From Flavobacteriaceae bacterium GSB9 (GTDB lineage Bacteria; Bacteroidota; Bacteroidia; Flavobacteriales; Flavobacteriaceae), in the NCBI GenBank assembly GCA_022749295.1, contig CP062007.1, positions 930,001 to 994,000 on the forward strand: 64,000 nucleotides of DNA. The letters run 5' to 3'. A program made the position numbers and the translations under genes. This document shows, one piece after another, positions 10,301 through 19,245 of this stretch (within the stretch, counting starts at the first letter, position 1; each line of letters begins with the position of its first letter). The notes below the pieces were generated by a model that worked only from the letters and a program-made list of their open reading frames with translations, was not told the origin of the DNA and did not search any database.

Positions 10301-10332
10301 CTGAAAAAAGCTCTATTTCGTTTTTTCTTCAT
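7303..10332 (-). CDS. SusC/RagA-family TonB-dependent outer-membrane transporter (SusC-2)
   Basis: 1009 residues with a signal peptide in the first about 37 residues. Next is a carboxypeptidase-regulatory-like beta domain (GTVTDINGQPLLGASI, about 63-140), the LDEVVVVGYG TonB-box region, a plug domain (about 145-270) and a beta-barrel ending in TFTLGFNVKF. Unlike the upstream SusC-1 it lacks an N-terminal STN signalling domain, so it can import but should not signal to the FecR protein directly. It imports oligosaccharides using TonB energy and partners the adjacent SusD-2. Having a second SusCD pair in one locus suggests two sizes or classes of pectic fragment. Confidence 0.96.
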   Translation of the reverse strand: MKKKRNRAFFSKLSSTTKLYFLLPCVTALWVNTSHASISFEKTTSETGTVLKVKPTSTVQQTISGTVTDINGQPLLGASILEQGTSNGTQTDFDGNFSLTLKGSSSTIIVSYLGFVTQEIQVSNSQKLNIVLEEDAASLDEVVVVGYGSVKKRELTGSVASMKPEDFNEIAAPDAMQLIQGKVAGLSITRTNGGDPTQGFEIRLRGASSISASQEPLVVIDGIPGGNLNALAPEDIASMDILKDGSAAAIYGTRGTNGVILITTKKGKSGAAQVEFSSKYTVQSILNNLDVLNANQYRAMKSKIEATHPEVAASMIDYGYDTDWFDEITRSPLSHIQHLSLSGGSEETTYRLSLYYTDQQGVMLNSSMDELRGNLNLTHRTLNDRLKFNVQLGLSDRKENPVNYDAFRQATKRNPTEPVYNEDGSLFEIQGWQYENPVGQLLERTRDNSASYFFGNLGLELKITDWLKAGVIGGLQKRRYLNGYYEPSYSLPQETSGRTGTASRSAGMEETKTLEATIDVNKTFDAHVFNVTAGYSFQEFIAEGFDAENSNFITDDLLYNNIGSGTFLTSGNADMGSFKNKNRLVGFFSRIAYNYDGKYFLSASIRTEGSSKFGANNKWGTFPAISAAWDITKEDFFDSSTFDLLKIRIGYGVTGNQGIDPYLSLSRLSETGFFFYNGNFIPGYGPDSNPNPNLKWETKKETNIGLDWAAKNGRIGGTIDYYVRDTEDLLNLYDVPVPPNLYEQTMANVGSMRNSGLEITLNAVPVRTKDFNWNLDFNFDYRKNELLSLSNDYYSLEYRNVGAIGSPGVEAWTHRYYEGGSIGNIHGYIYEGLTDEGLWIFKDTDGVDGITIEDRTDIGNGIPDFYAGLTNAFKYKNWDMSFMFRGMFGHQIINHKRIFYENPSLLPLNILTSAMDTNLWDSPNFSSYYVENGDFVKLDNLTVGYNIPFKNTDLIKSGRIFVTGANLFVITGYKGIDPEGAIGGLTPGIDSRNDYPSTRTFTLGFNVKF

Positions 10333-10424
10333 AATTGAATTTTTGTTAATTATATAGTTTAGTTTGTTAAATTTTTAGCTATACAAGTAGGTTGATATTA
10401 AGGCAACAGTATACTCTGCGGCAT

Positions 10425-10459
10425 TGCCTCCTTTATTAATATTACTTCTAAAGGAGGCA
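10425..10459. other. Intergenic hairpin between SusD-1 and SusC-2
   Basis: TGCCTCCTTT and AAAGGAGGCA form a perfect ten-pair stem around a 15-base loop, with no T tract on the minus-strand exit side. It lies between susD-1 and susC-2. An mRNA-stabilising or partial-termination role that sets the expression ratio of the two pairs is possible but inferred. Confidence 0.55.
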
Positions 10460-10521
10460 TTTGAACAGAATTAACCGTTATTACAGAAAGGCAAATCTCT
10501 GTTCAACAATCTAAAAACTTG

Positions 10522-12003
10522 TTAATTTAAATTTGGGTTTAAAATAGTTTCCCTTGAAGGCAAAGGAAATAACGTATTAATAGTGCCATAGGCTGATGGA
10601 ATAGGCCCTGTACCTTCAGGAAAATAATATTCTTGTGGGTTAGCTATAACATTGGCACCAAAAGCCTTCATTACGGTTTCGGCATTACCTGTACGTACCA
10701 AATCCAGCCATCTTTTATTTTCAAAAGCCAATTCAACTCTTCGTTCGTGTAAAATAATATCACGAAGTTCGTCTGTATTCGTCGTTGTTATAGGATCTAA
10801 GTCTACTCGCGCCCTTACCCTATTCAAATACATTAATGGATCGCCCGAATTAGATTCGTTCATCGCTTCGGCCAACAACAGTAATACTTCAGAAAAGCGA
10901 TATACCGGCCAGTTATCGTTTGTATTTTGAAATTGAGCGTGCGCATGATTGTACTTGTTTACGTAAGGTGTGAGCTTACCAGAAGCCGAGAGGTCTATAT
11001 ATTGTATCGTTGCATCTAACCTTGGGTCTCCAGGCTCATAACTCGCTATAAGGTCTGGTGTAGGCAAATTGAACCCTTCAACCGTAAGTCCTTGCGCTAC
11101 ACCATCTGGCAATCCGGTGATTTCCGCAACTTCATCGGCTGTTATAGGCTGGGGCATAAACTGATAAATAAAATCACTGTTATATCCTTCTGGCCCTTCC
11201 TTATATTGAATTTCAAAAACCGACTCTTGGTTGTTTTTATTATTCGGGTTGAAAGCATCAGCATAAGTAGGCATTAAATCATATTCTTCTGAGTCTACAA
11301 CTTCTTTCAATACGTCACGAGCTTCTGGCCATTTCTCTAACACAACATAAACATTTCCCAATAGGGTTTTCGCTGCACCTAGAGTAGCCCTACCCGGCTC
11401 TTGATCTGCTTTTTTAGGTAGTGTTGCTATAGCCTGTTGGGCATCATCAATAATTTGATCATAAATCGAGCTCGGCGCTGTAATGGGCAAAGCTGTACCT
11501 TCAAGAGTAGTTACTGGGTCTAAGTGCAAAGGCACACCTCCAAAAAATTGAACCAAATCAAAATAAGCAAGTGCTCTTAAAAAATGAGCCTGACCGGTAA
11601 TGTTATCCTTTACATTGGCTTCTGAAAAATCTACATTATCTATCTCATTAAGTATTTTATTTGCTCTAGAAATGACGAAATAATTGTAATCCCATTTTGC
11701 CTGTATGTTTTCGTTTGAAGATTGCTCAACAAAATCGGCTATAAACTCCGGAGGATTTTGCCCACGGTTATCAGCATTATAGTCGTAATAAGAATTATCG
11801 GACCGCATTTCACCCATAACGTAGGCCGATTTATCGTATGCATCCCTAAGTGGTGCATAAGCGCCATTTATGGCCTTTTCGAAATCTTCTGGAGTTTCAA
11901 AAAAAGCGTTGTCACTCAGTTCGGTTTCTGAATCTACTTCAAGGAAGTCACTGCAAGACCAAAAGGCTGCAAAGATTGCTAGATATATTATTTTTGTTTT
12001 CAT
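10522..12003 (-). CDS. SusD/RagB-family outer-membrane glycan-binding lipoprotein (SusD-1)
   Basis: 493 residues. The lipoprotein signal ends at the cysteine at residue 17 (MKTKIIYLAIFAAFWSC), followed by SDFLEVD, a very common SusD start. The core contains GQAHFLRALAYFDLVQFFGGVPL (about 136-158) and the C-terminus contains RFSEVLLLLAEAMNES and ERRVELAFENKRWLDLVRTG, both standard SusD features. It follows SusC-1 by 24 bases. Expected to bind the glycan and deliver it to SusC-1. Confidence 0.95.
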   Translation of the reverse strand: MKTKIIYLAIFAAFWSCSDFLEVDSETELSDNAFFETPEDFEKAINGAYAPLRDAYDKSAYVMGEMRSDNSYYDYNADNRGQNPPEFIADFVEQSSNENIQAKWDYNYFVISRANKILNEIDNVDFSEANVKDNITGQAHFLRALAYFDLVQFFGGVPLHLDPVTTLEGTALPITAPSSIYDQIIDDAQQAIATLPKKADQEPGRATLGAAKTLLGNVYVVLEKWPEARDVLKEVVDSEEYDLMPTYADAFNPNNKNNQESVFEIQYKEGPEGYNSDFIYQFMPQPITADEVAEITGLPDGVAQGLTVEGFNLPTPDLIASYEPGDPRLDATIQYIDLSASGKLTPYVNKYNHAHAQFQNTNDNWPVYRFSEVLLLLAEAMNESNSGDPLMYLNRVRARVDLDPITTTNTDELRDIILHERRVELAFENKRWLDLVRTGNAETVMKAFGANVIANPQEYYFPEGTGPIPSAYGTINTLFPLPSRETILNPNLN

Positions 12004-12027
12004 AATTTTTAGAATAAAGAATAACTA

Positions 12028-15000
12028 TTATTTCAAACTTAAATTAACCCCAAAAGTTATAGTTCGTGGAATAGGATATGCTGAAAAGTCTATACCTTGA
12101 GTAAGCGCGGTACTCTCACCATTTCCTGCTCGCGTACTAACCTCTGGGTTACCGCTGTAGTTAGAAATAACTAATAGTTGTTGAATACTTGAGTACAGGC
12201 GAATAGCTTTAAAAAAGTCGGTGTTTTTTAGCGGAACATTATAGCCTAATGTTAGGTTTTTTATAGCTAAATAGCTTCCATCATGTATAAAACGTGTGTG
12301 GTTTCTACCTCTTTCCAAACCAGTATCGCCATCGGTTCTTCCATATTTTCCAGCTCCTGGATCATCTTCGGAACGCCATCTATCTTTAACTTCTTTGAGA
12401 ACATTGAACACACCATCAAGATTGGCCGTACCCTCGTCAGACCTTCTATTGATATCGTGACCAACAGCCCCAGACATTACTATAGATAGATCAAAGTTTT
12501 TGTACTCAAAATTGTTAGTTAAACCATAAATAAAATCAGGAAAGGGATTTCCTATTACTGTTTGGTCGGAGTCTGGACCATCTTCCGTAATAACACCATC
12601 TCCGTTAATATCAACAAATTTAATGGTACCCACACCTGATCTTGGGTGCTTTGGTGAATTGTCAAACTCCTCTTGGTTGTCGTAAACACCGTCTTGAATA
12701 AATCCATAAAACTGTCCAATACGTCCGCCTACTTTAGTTATGGTAGTACCACGCCCAGAATCCCCAAAAATAAGTTCGTCTGTAAGTCCTGATAATTTTT
12801 CAACACGATTGTCGCTTGCGGATATATTAAAATTGGCATTCCATGTAAAGTCGCCTTTTAGAATATTGGCTTTAATCCCTATTTCATGTCCCCAAAATTT
12901 AAGCTCGCCGACATTTGACGTTATTTCTGAAAAACCAGATGCCGATGGTACCTCTAAGTTAAATAGTAAATCGGTGGTTTTCTTAGTATAAAAATCGTAT
13001 GAAAGTTGAATTCTATTATTTAAAACACCAAGTTCAAAGCCCACGTTAGTTTGTGCCGTTTTCTCCCAACCTAAATCAGGATTTCCTAAAGACGATAAGG
13101 CGGCTCCACTGGCTATTGTTGAACCAAATATGGCATTAGCTGTTAAGCTTACGTTAGGAGATTGCGTATAATTACCAATGTTGTTGTTTCCTGTAACACC
13201 ATAACTAGCCTTTAGCTTTAAAAACGACACGGCATCAATATCTTTCATGAATTCTTCGTCAGATGCAATCCAACCTAAAGATACTGAAGGAAAGTTTCCC
13301 CAACGATTGTTAACACCAAACCTAGAAGACCCATCTGATCTAAAAGACGCAGAGAATAGATATTTACCTGCATAATTATAATTAAGTCTTGAAAAATAAG
13401 AAAGCAAGCTCCACTCTTGGATGTCGTTACCAGAATCGCTCCTATTAACGTTTATAGCAGACTGGATGGTTGAAATACGATCATCTGGATAATTTGACGC
13501 CTCGATAACGGTAGATTCAAATCTATATTTTTGAGCAGAAAGTCCACCCAATAATTCAAAATTATGTTCCCCAAAAGACTTATTATAAGTTGCCGTATTT
13601 TCATTTAGCCAAGTAAGGTAGTTACTGTTGGAATAAACACCAACTGCAGTTCTAGGTGGCGAATTGTTCCAGCTTGTGGACACATACGAAGGTGTAAAAT
13701 TCTTATTGTCTACATGCCCAATTTCTGCATTTATTGTAGACTTTAAGCGTAGTCCGTCAATAACCTCTGCCTCAACATAGGCATTAGATAATAAAGTAGT
13801 TGTTTTATAATCTCTTGTAATATTGTTAATCGTGTACAACCAATTGGGGGTTGAAAAAGCACTTACTCCTGGAATAAATGCACTTGAAGAAATGGAGCCA
13901 TCAGGATTTCTAGCCGGTATTATAGGCCAAGCCTGTAATGCACTCGCTAAGATTTGATCACCACTTCCAAAAAACAACCCGTCTGTATCTAATCTATTTT
14001 CTAAAGTATAAGAAGGTGCTACATTGGCACCTATGCTTAGCCAATCTGTTATATTGAAACTGGTATTGGCTCTAAGTGAAAACTTTTGATAGTTTGAGTT
14101 TAAAACCACACCATCTTGATTGAAAAATCCTCCAATAACGGACACACCGTGTTTTTCATCCCTTTTGGAATAAGAAATACTGTAGTTTTGAATTGGCGCA
14201 GCCTCTCTTAACAACAAATCATACCAGTCGGTACCCTCTCCATACTGCTCTGGGTTTTGGAAAACTTCGGGGACTTCTAAGCCTTTAGCTTCATAACTTT
14301 CTTTTTTAAACTGAGCAAACTCTGTACCGTTCATCATATCTGGCCTGCCTCGTTCTGGAACGTGCTGAAAACCATAATACATATTAACGCCAAAATTGGT
14401 TTGCCCCAACTTAGCACCTTTGGTAGTAATCAAAACAACACCATTTGCTCCTCTGGAACCATAAAGAGCCGTAGCCGAGGCATCTTTCAATACTGTTACG
14501 GTTTCAATTTCATCTGGATTTATAGCATTAATATCGGATGAAATTGGAAAGCCATCAACAACATACAAAGGGTTGCTATTAGCCAATATAGAGGCTTGCC
14601 CCCGAATGCGGACCGCCATACCTTGCCCAGGTGTTCCTGTTTGCTGATTAATTTGAACACCTGCTATTTGCCCTTGTAATTTTTGTGTTATTTGGCTAGA
14701 TGGTATTTCAGCTAATTGATTGGCCTCTACCGTAGCAACCGATCCGGTTACCGATCTTTTGGTTTGCAACCCATAGCCTACCACAACCACCTCATCTAAA
14801 CTAGCAGCATCATCTTGCAAAACAATGTTTAAATTTTGTTGTCCGGTTACTTTCACCTCTTTTGTAAGGTAGCCCAAATAAGAAATCACTAAGGTCGCTT
14901 CAGTGCCTCTAAGGGTTAGGGCGAATTTACCGTCAAAATCGGTCTGGGTACCGTTTGATGTTTCCTTTTCCAATATATTAGCTCCCATCAACGGTTGTCC

Positions 15001-15444
15001 ATTAACATCGGTCACCGTACCGGTCACCTCAACCCCTTGTATTTCAAGAGTCTCTTCTACAGAAAACGATTCTACAGGTTTAGCAATCGATTTTTTCTTT
15101 AAGATAATTTGAGTATTCCTTATTTTGAATTTAGTGTTCGTGTCATAAAATAGGTTTTTTAAAACCTTTTCTATTTTTTCGTCTTCTACTTTAATTGACA
15201 CTTTTCGTTTTAAGTCTACAAATTTTGTATTGTAAACAAACCTATATTCAGTGGTAGCTTCAATATTATCAATAACGTTCAATACCGTTTCATTCTCTAC
15301 ATCTAATGAAATTGTTTGGGTATACCCCTCGCTCGCAAACATACCTATGATGGATGCAAAAATTAAAAGTGTAGTTAGTTTCATCTTTAAGTCAAATTTT
15401 AGGAAAGGGCATGACCAGCCCTCATTGACATGAAGTTTTTTCAT
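12028..15444 (-). CDS. SusC-family TonB-dependent transducer with STN domain (SusC-1)
   Basis: 1138 residues. Domains in order: an extended N-terminus (MKKLHVNEGW...) and signal peptide, an STN secretin/TonB signalling domain (about 46-115), a carboxypeptidase-regulatory-like domain (GTVTDVNGQPLMGANI, about 138-215), the LDEVVVVGYG segment, a plug (about 220-340) and the barrel, ending RTITFGVNLSLK. An internal Met at residue 21 begins a conventional signal peptide, so translation might start at 15384. The long form is common among FecR-linked SusC proteins. The STN domain is the part that contacts FecR-type anti-sigma factors, and the sigma and FecR genes are directly upstream. It should both import and sense the glycan. 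Confidence 0.96.
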   Translation of the reverse strand: MKKLHVNEGWSCPFLKFDLKMKLTTLLIFASIIGMFASEGYTQTISLDVENETVLNVIDNIEATTEYRFVYNTKFVDLKRKVSIKVEDEKIEKVLKNLFYDTNTKFKIRNTQIILKKKSIAKPVESFSVEETLEIQGVEVTGTVTDVNGQPLMGANILEKETSNGTQTDFDGKFALTLRGTEATLVISYLGYLTKEVKVTGQQNLNIVLQDDAASLDEVVVVGYGLQTKRSVTGSVATVEANQLAEIPSSQITQKLQGQIAGVQINQQTGTPGQGMAVRIRGQASILANSNPLYVVDGFPISSDINAINPDEIETVTVLKDASATALYGSRGANGVVLITTKGAKLGQTNFGVNMYYGFQHVPERGRPDMMNGTEFAQFKKESYEAKGLEVPEVFQNPEQYGEGTDWYDLLLREAAPIQNYSISYSKRDEKHGVSVIGGFFNQDGVVLNSNYQKFSLRANTSFNITDWLSIGANVAPSYTLENRLDTDGLFFGSGDQILASALQAWPIIPARNPDGSISSSAFIPGVSAFSTPNWLYTINNITRDYKTTTLLSNAYVEAEVIDGLRLKSTINAEIGHVDNKNFTPSYVSTSWNNSPPRTAVGVYSNSNYLTWLNENTATYNKSFGEHNFELLGGLSAQKYRFESTVIEASNYPDDRISTIQSAINVNRSDSGNDIQEWSLLSYFSRLNYNYAGKYLFSASFRSDGSSRFGVNNRWGNFPSVSLGWIASDEEFMKDIDAVSFLKLKASYGVTGNNNIGNYTQSPNVSLTANAIFGSTIASGAALSSLGNPDLGWEKTAQTNVGFELGVLNNRIQLSYDFYTKKTTDLLFNLEVPSASGFSEITSNVGELKFWGHEIGIKANILKGDFTWNANFNISASDNRVEKLSGLTDELIFGDSGRGTTITKVGGRIGQFYGFIQDGVYDNQEEFDNSPKHPRSGVGTIKFVDINGDGVITEDGPDSDQTVIGNPFPDFIYGLTNNFEYKNFDLSIVMSGAVGHDINRRSDEGTANLDGVFNVLKEVKDRWRSEDDPGAGKYGRTDGDTGLERGRNHTRFIHDGSYLAIKNLTLGYNVPLKNTDFFKAIRLYSSIQQLLVISNYSGNPEVSTRAGNGESTALTQGIDFSAYPIPRTITFGVNLSLK

Positions 15445-15502
15445 ATTTTTGCGTTGTTAAATTGTGATTGACTGATTAATTTTAGTTGTTCACTTAATAC
15501 CT

Positions 15503-15530
15503 ACCGGAAAATGCTGCAACATTTTCCGGT
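15503..15530. other. Intergenic hairpin between fecR and susC-1
   Basis: ACCGGAAAATG, a six-base loop, then CATTTTCCGGT: a perfect 11-pair stem. A T tract follows on the plus strand only, so for the minus-strand operon it is more likely a stem that limits read-through or protects mRNA than a classical terminator. Confidence 0.55.
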
Positions 15531-15621
15531 TTTTATTTTATAAAAAAGGTGTATAAGTGATTGTTTCTGTAGTGTGGTTTTTCAATGTCGCATTTTGTTT
15601 AGTTGTTTTAAAAGTTTTTAG

Positions 15622-16809
15622 TTAGTTGATATAAATTATGTTGTCTTTAGTTTTGTATTCAATATTGTAGCTTTCTTTAAAGTAGCTCAACACATTCTCT
15701 AGTGGTTCTTCTTTAAAACTGGCATTAAATTTTTCTTCTTTAAGTGCCTTATTTAAAATAACTATTTTCCTATCGTAATGACGTTCAAGCTTTTTAACAA
15801 TATTTTCAAAAGGCATATTTCTAAAAAAGAGCTCGCCTTGCATCCATGAGGTGTAAATAGTAGTATCTACCTTTTGGGTTGAAATTCTCTTGGTTCCTTT
15901 GTTTATCGAGCCTCTCATTCCCGGAACAAGCGTTGTGCTTTGGTTTACCGATTCCTTATTGGCAGACATTTTCACAGAACCCTCAATCAAAACAACATCC
16001 GATAAATTATCTTCTGGATATGCCGAAACATTAAACGTGGTTCCCAATACTTGAACTTGTATGTTATTGGAAGTTACAACAAAAGGATGTTCAGCATCTT
16101 TTGTTACATCAAAATGGGCCTCACCGGTTAAGTAAACGTTTCGTTTTTGTCCTTTAATAAATTTTACCGGATATTTCAACGATGTTCCAGAATTTAGGAA
16201 AACAGTTGTTCCATCAGATAGTTTAACACTAAAACGCTTACCATAAGGTATAGTTAAAGTATTATACACAAGAGCCCTATGCTTCTGCTCATCATCATAG
16301 GTTAATTGTTTACCATGTTGCAAGCCTATTACATTACCTTGACCATCGGTAAGCTGGTTATTTGCTTCTGCATTTAAAATTTTAATATCGCCGTTTTCCA
16401 TTTCAAGTACAATACTTCCAGGAGGAACAACTGTTTCTTCATTTGAACTAAAAAAACTGCTACGGGTAACTAAGTAGCCTATACCCAAAAACAAAACCGC
16501 TAGTGCAGCATATTTAACAAACGGAAATCCAATGCTTAAATATTTTGTCTTTGTCGTTGATTTGGGAGTTTCAGTACCTAAATGCCTTTTTGTTTTAGAC
16601 ACTATTTGCTTCCAAGCCAAATCTTCATCAACGGTTTCTAAAAACCGTAATTTACTCGAGGTTTTGTAGACTCTTAAATATTCAGTAAATATTTCTTTGT
16701 TTTCCGAAGAAGCATTAATCCAATCGCTTAACTGCTTGAATTGGTCTTCTGAAATGCTCTTATTAAAATAAGATGAGATAAGTTTGGGTATGTCAGGGGT
16801 GCTTTTCAT
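15622..16809 (-). CDS. FecR-family anti-sigma factor
   Basis: 395 residues. The N-terminal cytoplasmic helical part (about 1-80) would bind the sigma factor. One membrane helix follows (about 93-113), then the periplasmic FecR beta domain (PYGKRFSVKLSDGTTVFLNSG near 185-205, then LTGEAHFDVTKDAEHPF) and a C-terminal DUF4974/STN-like domain (FRNMPFENIVKKLERHYDRK, about 325-393). FecR proteins hold ECF sigma factors until the STN domain of a ligand-loaded SusC touches them. It lies between the sigma gene and susC-1, the classic arrangement of a glycan-sensing switch. Confidence 0.95.
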   Translation of the reverse strand: MKSTPDIPKLISSYFNKSISEDQFKQLSDWINASSENKEIFTEYLRVYKTSSKLRFLETVDEDLAWKQIVSKTKRHLGTETPKSTTKTKYLSIGFPFVKYAALAVLFLGIGYLVTRSSFFSSNEETVVPPGSIVLEMENGDIKILNAEANNQLTDGQGNVIGLQHGKQLTYDDEQKHRALVYNTLTIPYGKRFSVKLSDGTTVFLNSGTSLKYPVKFIKGQKRNVYLTGEAHFDVTKDAEHPFVVTSNNIQVQVLGTTFNVSAYPEDNLSDVVLIEGSVKMSANKESVNQSTTLVPGMRGSINKGTKRISTQKVDTTIYTSWMQGELFFRNMPFENIVKKLERHYDRKIVILNKALKEEKFNASFKEEPLENVLSYFKESYNIEYKTKDNIIYIN

Positions 16810-16905
16810 TATTGCAATAAATAATATGTTCTATATTAATACATACATATACTATATTAACATAATTGCAAAAACTAAAAAATGGGTGACAAAAAAATGA
16901 ACTTT

Positions 16906-17460
16906 TTATGAAAAAAGTATCAATATTATAATTCCAATAGAGTTTCTAAGTTGCTTTAAGGCCCGTGAATAATGAGTTTTCACAGTATTAACACTAATAT
17001 TATACTGTAACGCAACTTCTTTGTATTTTAGGTTATCTAGCACAATCGCTTTAAAAACTTCTTTGCTTTTTGGTGGTAATTCTTCTATTTGATTGTGCAG
17101 TTTTTTCTTTTCCGCTTCTAAATTAGACTTATCGAAATCAAACTCTTGAATAAAACTACAAGCCTGCTCTTCTATTTCTTCAAAACGATATTTTGATTTT
17201 TTCTTTAATATTTGCAGGGTGTTATTTTTAACCGCAGTAAAAAGGTACGGCCCTAAAGCACTTTCTAGTTTTATGTACAATTGTTCGTCCCAAAACTTAA
17301 CAAACAAATCCTGAACAATATCTTCGGCCAAATCAAAAGAATCACAATATTTTAAAGCGTATGTGGTTAGCGGTACATAGTAAAAATCGAACAACTCCCT
17401 AAAGGCACCTGTGTTACCTTGCTTTAAATTGTGAAGTATAATTAAATCTTTTTCATTCAT
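16906..17460 (-). CDS. ECF-subfamily RNA polymerase sigma-70 factor
   Basis: 184 residues. Region 2 is visible as FAEDIVQDLFVKFW-like sequence (DLAEDIVQDLFVKFWDEQ, about 42-60). Region 4 is a helix-turn-helix near the C-terminus (KYKEVALQYNISVNTVKTHY, about 148-168). No signal or membrane segment precedes it; the extreme C-terminus is hydrophobic (IIILILFS), as in many Bacteroidota ECF sigmas. It is first in the sigma-FecR-SusC-SusD series and presumably drives transcription of the SusCD operon, and perhaps the catabolic genes, when glycan is sensed. Confidence 0.95.
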   Translation of the reverse strand: MNEKDLIILHNLKQGNTGAFRELFDFYYVPLTTYALKYCDSFDLAEDIVQDLFVKFWDEQLYIKLESALGPYLFTAVKNNTLQILKKKSKYRFEEIEEQACSFIQEFDFDKSNLEAEKKKLHNQIEELPPKSKEVFKAIVLDNLKYKEVALQYNISVNTVKTHYSRALKQLRNSIGIIILILFS

Positions 17461-17586
17461 CCAGAAAACCTTATTTTCTAATTCTTGGACATTACATCCA
17501 TCTATATACCTAAAACTGTAAAAAAAAAATATACTATGCCTTCTATAAAATTGCTCTAATCAAATAACTTTGGTTTTAGTTTGTCG

Positions 17587-19086
17587 TTACCGTTTTTTGT
17601 CTTGTAAAATAGAACTCCAACTTAAATAAAATTGATCTACGTCCGCCCCATTTTTATCCGGAAGATAACTTTTTAATACTTCTGAAGACGGTTTTGGAAA
17701 ATCTTCAAACCGTTTCCAATGTTTTGCACCTAAACCGGCCATTAAAGCTGCACCCCATGCCGACACATCGGTAATACCCATATTGGTGATTGGCGTTTTT
17801 AATAAATTGGTCAAAAACTGCATTAAAAACTGGTTTGCAGTTATGCCACCATTAACCTTTAATTCTTTAAGTTTTGTTTGAGTTTCTTCTTCTATCGATT
17901 TAATAACATCTTTTATTTGAAAGGCAATAGACTCCAATGCTGCACGAACTAAATGTTCTTTTTTTGTTCCAAAGGTTAAGCCATGAATAGAGGCTTTCCA
18001 TTCCTTTTGCCAATAAGGCGCACCCATGCCACTAAACGCAGGAATTAAATACACGCCTTCATTACCCTGTAACGAAGTGGCCATTACCTCTATTTGATCA
18101 TATGAAGAAAAAATGTCCAATTGGTTTTTTAGCCATTCTATGGTAGAGCCACAGCTCACAATAACACCTTCTAGGGCATAATTCACTTGACCATCAATAC
18201 TCCATCCTATAGTGGTGAGCATACCATTTTCGGTTTGTTTTTCTAATTTTTCGGCATTCCATAAAATTGACGACCCCGTTCCCAAAGTTGCCTTGGCCGT
18301 GCCATTTACAAAACATGCCTCGCCAAAAAATGCGGCTTGTGAATCGCCTATCATTCCTGTAACGGGCAATGGTTTTGCAAAAACACCTTCAAAATTGGAA
18401 TCACCAAAATGGTCTGAAGAAAAAGTAACTTCGGGTAAATTCAGATTTTCAAGGTTAAAATCCTTTACAAGCGATTGGTCCCAATCCAAATCATAAATAT
18501 TATAAAACAATGTGCGAGAGGCATTGGTATGATCTGTTTTATAACTTTTGCCGTTAGTCAATTTGTATAGCAACCAAGTATCAACTGTTCCAAAATAAGC
18601 GTTACCAGCTTCAATGGCTTCTTTAACTTTAGCATTATTTTCATTTAGCCAAATAACTTTTGTCGCTGAAAAATAAGGGTCGATTGTAAGCCCTGTACTG
18701 GCGTTTACTTTCGATTCTAAATTCTTTTCTTTAAGTGTTTCACAAATAGCATTTGAACGTTTACACTGCCAAACCACAGCATTGTGCAACGGAGTTCCAT
18801 TTTTATCCCAAAGCACAAAAGTTTCTCGCTGATTAGAAATCCCACAAGAAATAATATGGTCTTCTTTACCTGGAAATTGTGCACGAAATTCAGAAATACA
18901 TGTTTTTACAGCCTCTATAACACTCTGATATATTTCCTGAGGGTCTTGCTCTACAAAACTGGATTTTGGATAATACGATTTTAAAGGTGCAGTGCCTTTA
19001 ATAACCACGCTTCCTGATTCATCAAAAATTATGGCTTTTGTACCGCTAGTACCTTGGTCTATGGATAAAATATATTTTTTCGACAT
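17587..19086 (-). CDS. aplK: FGGY-family carbohydrate kinase, candidate D-apulose kinase (AplK)
   Basis: 499 residues, cytoplasmic. The FGGY fold is clear: N-terminal phosphate loop (SIDQGTSGTKAII, about 8-20), the Arg87-Glu88 pair in NQRETF, GMIGDSQAA with the catalytic Asp (about 243-251), the second ATPase loop ATLGTGSS and the C-terminal NGGITAN. These features are glycerol-kinase-like, and on sequence alone glycerol kinase is the main alternative. The context decides for me. It is the last gene of a set with a sugar isomerase and a split transketolase, the composition of the established non-oxidative D-apiose pathway, where the kinase makes D-apulose 4-phosphate. No glycerol uptake or glycerol-3-phosphate dehydrogenase gene is nearby. 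Confidence 0.7.
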   Translation of the reverse strand: MSKKYILSIDQGTSGTKAIIFDESGSVVIKGTAPLKSYYPKSSFVEQDPQEIYQSVIEAVKTCISEFRAQFPGKEDHIISCGISNQRETFVLWDKNGTPLHNAVVWQCKRSNAICETLKEKNLESKVNASTGLTIDPYFSATKVIWLNENNAKVKEAIEAGNAYFGTVDTWLLYKLTNGKSYKTDHTNASRTLFYNIYDLDWDQSLVKDFNLENLNLPEVTFSSDHFGDSNFEGVFAKPLPVTGMIGDSQAAFFGEACFVNGTAKATLGTGSSILWNAEKLEKQTENGMLTTIGWSIDGQVNYALEGVIVSCGSTIEWLKNQLDIFSSYDQIEVMATSLQGNEGVYLIPAFSGMGAPYWQKEWKASIHGLTFGTKKEHLVRAALESIAFQIKDVIKSIEEETQTKLKELKVNGGITANQFLMQFLTNLLKTPITNMGITDVSAWGAALMAGLGAKHWKRFEDFPKPSSEVLKSYLPDKNGADVDQFYLSWSSILQDKKR

Positions 19087-19245
19087 TTTTTTAATTTGAA
19101 ATAACGGACAATTGATGTTATTTGAGGGCTTTTATTCGATGTAAAACGATAAAGATCTAAGCTATGTAACAAAAGGCTAAACATTCAGTAACAAAACCGT
19201 TGTTTAACCTTCTATCAATATTTTTTTTGCTTTAATCAGCAACGA

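Noticed and set aside
17587-19086. Glycerol kinase (glpK)
   Set aside because: Catalytic residues fit glycerol kinase, but the operon partners are an isomerase and a split transketolase and no glycerol genes are near; kept only as the alternative.
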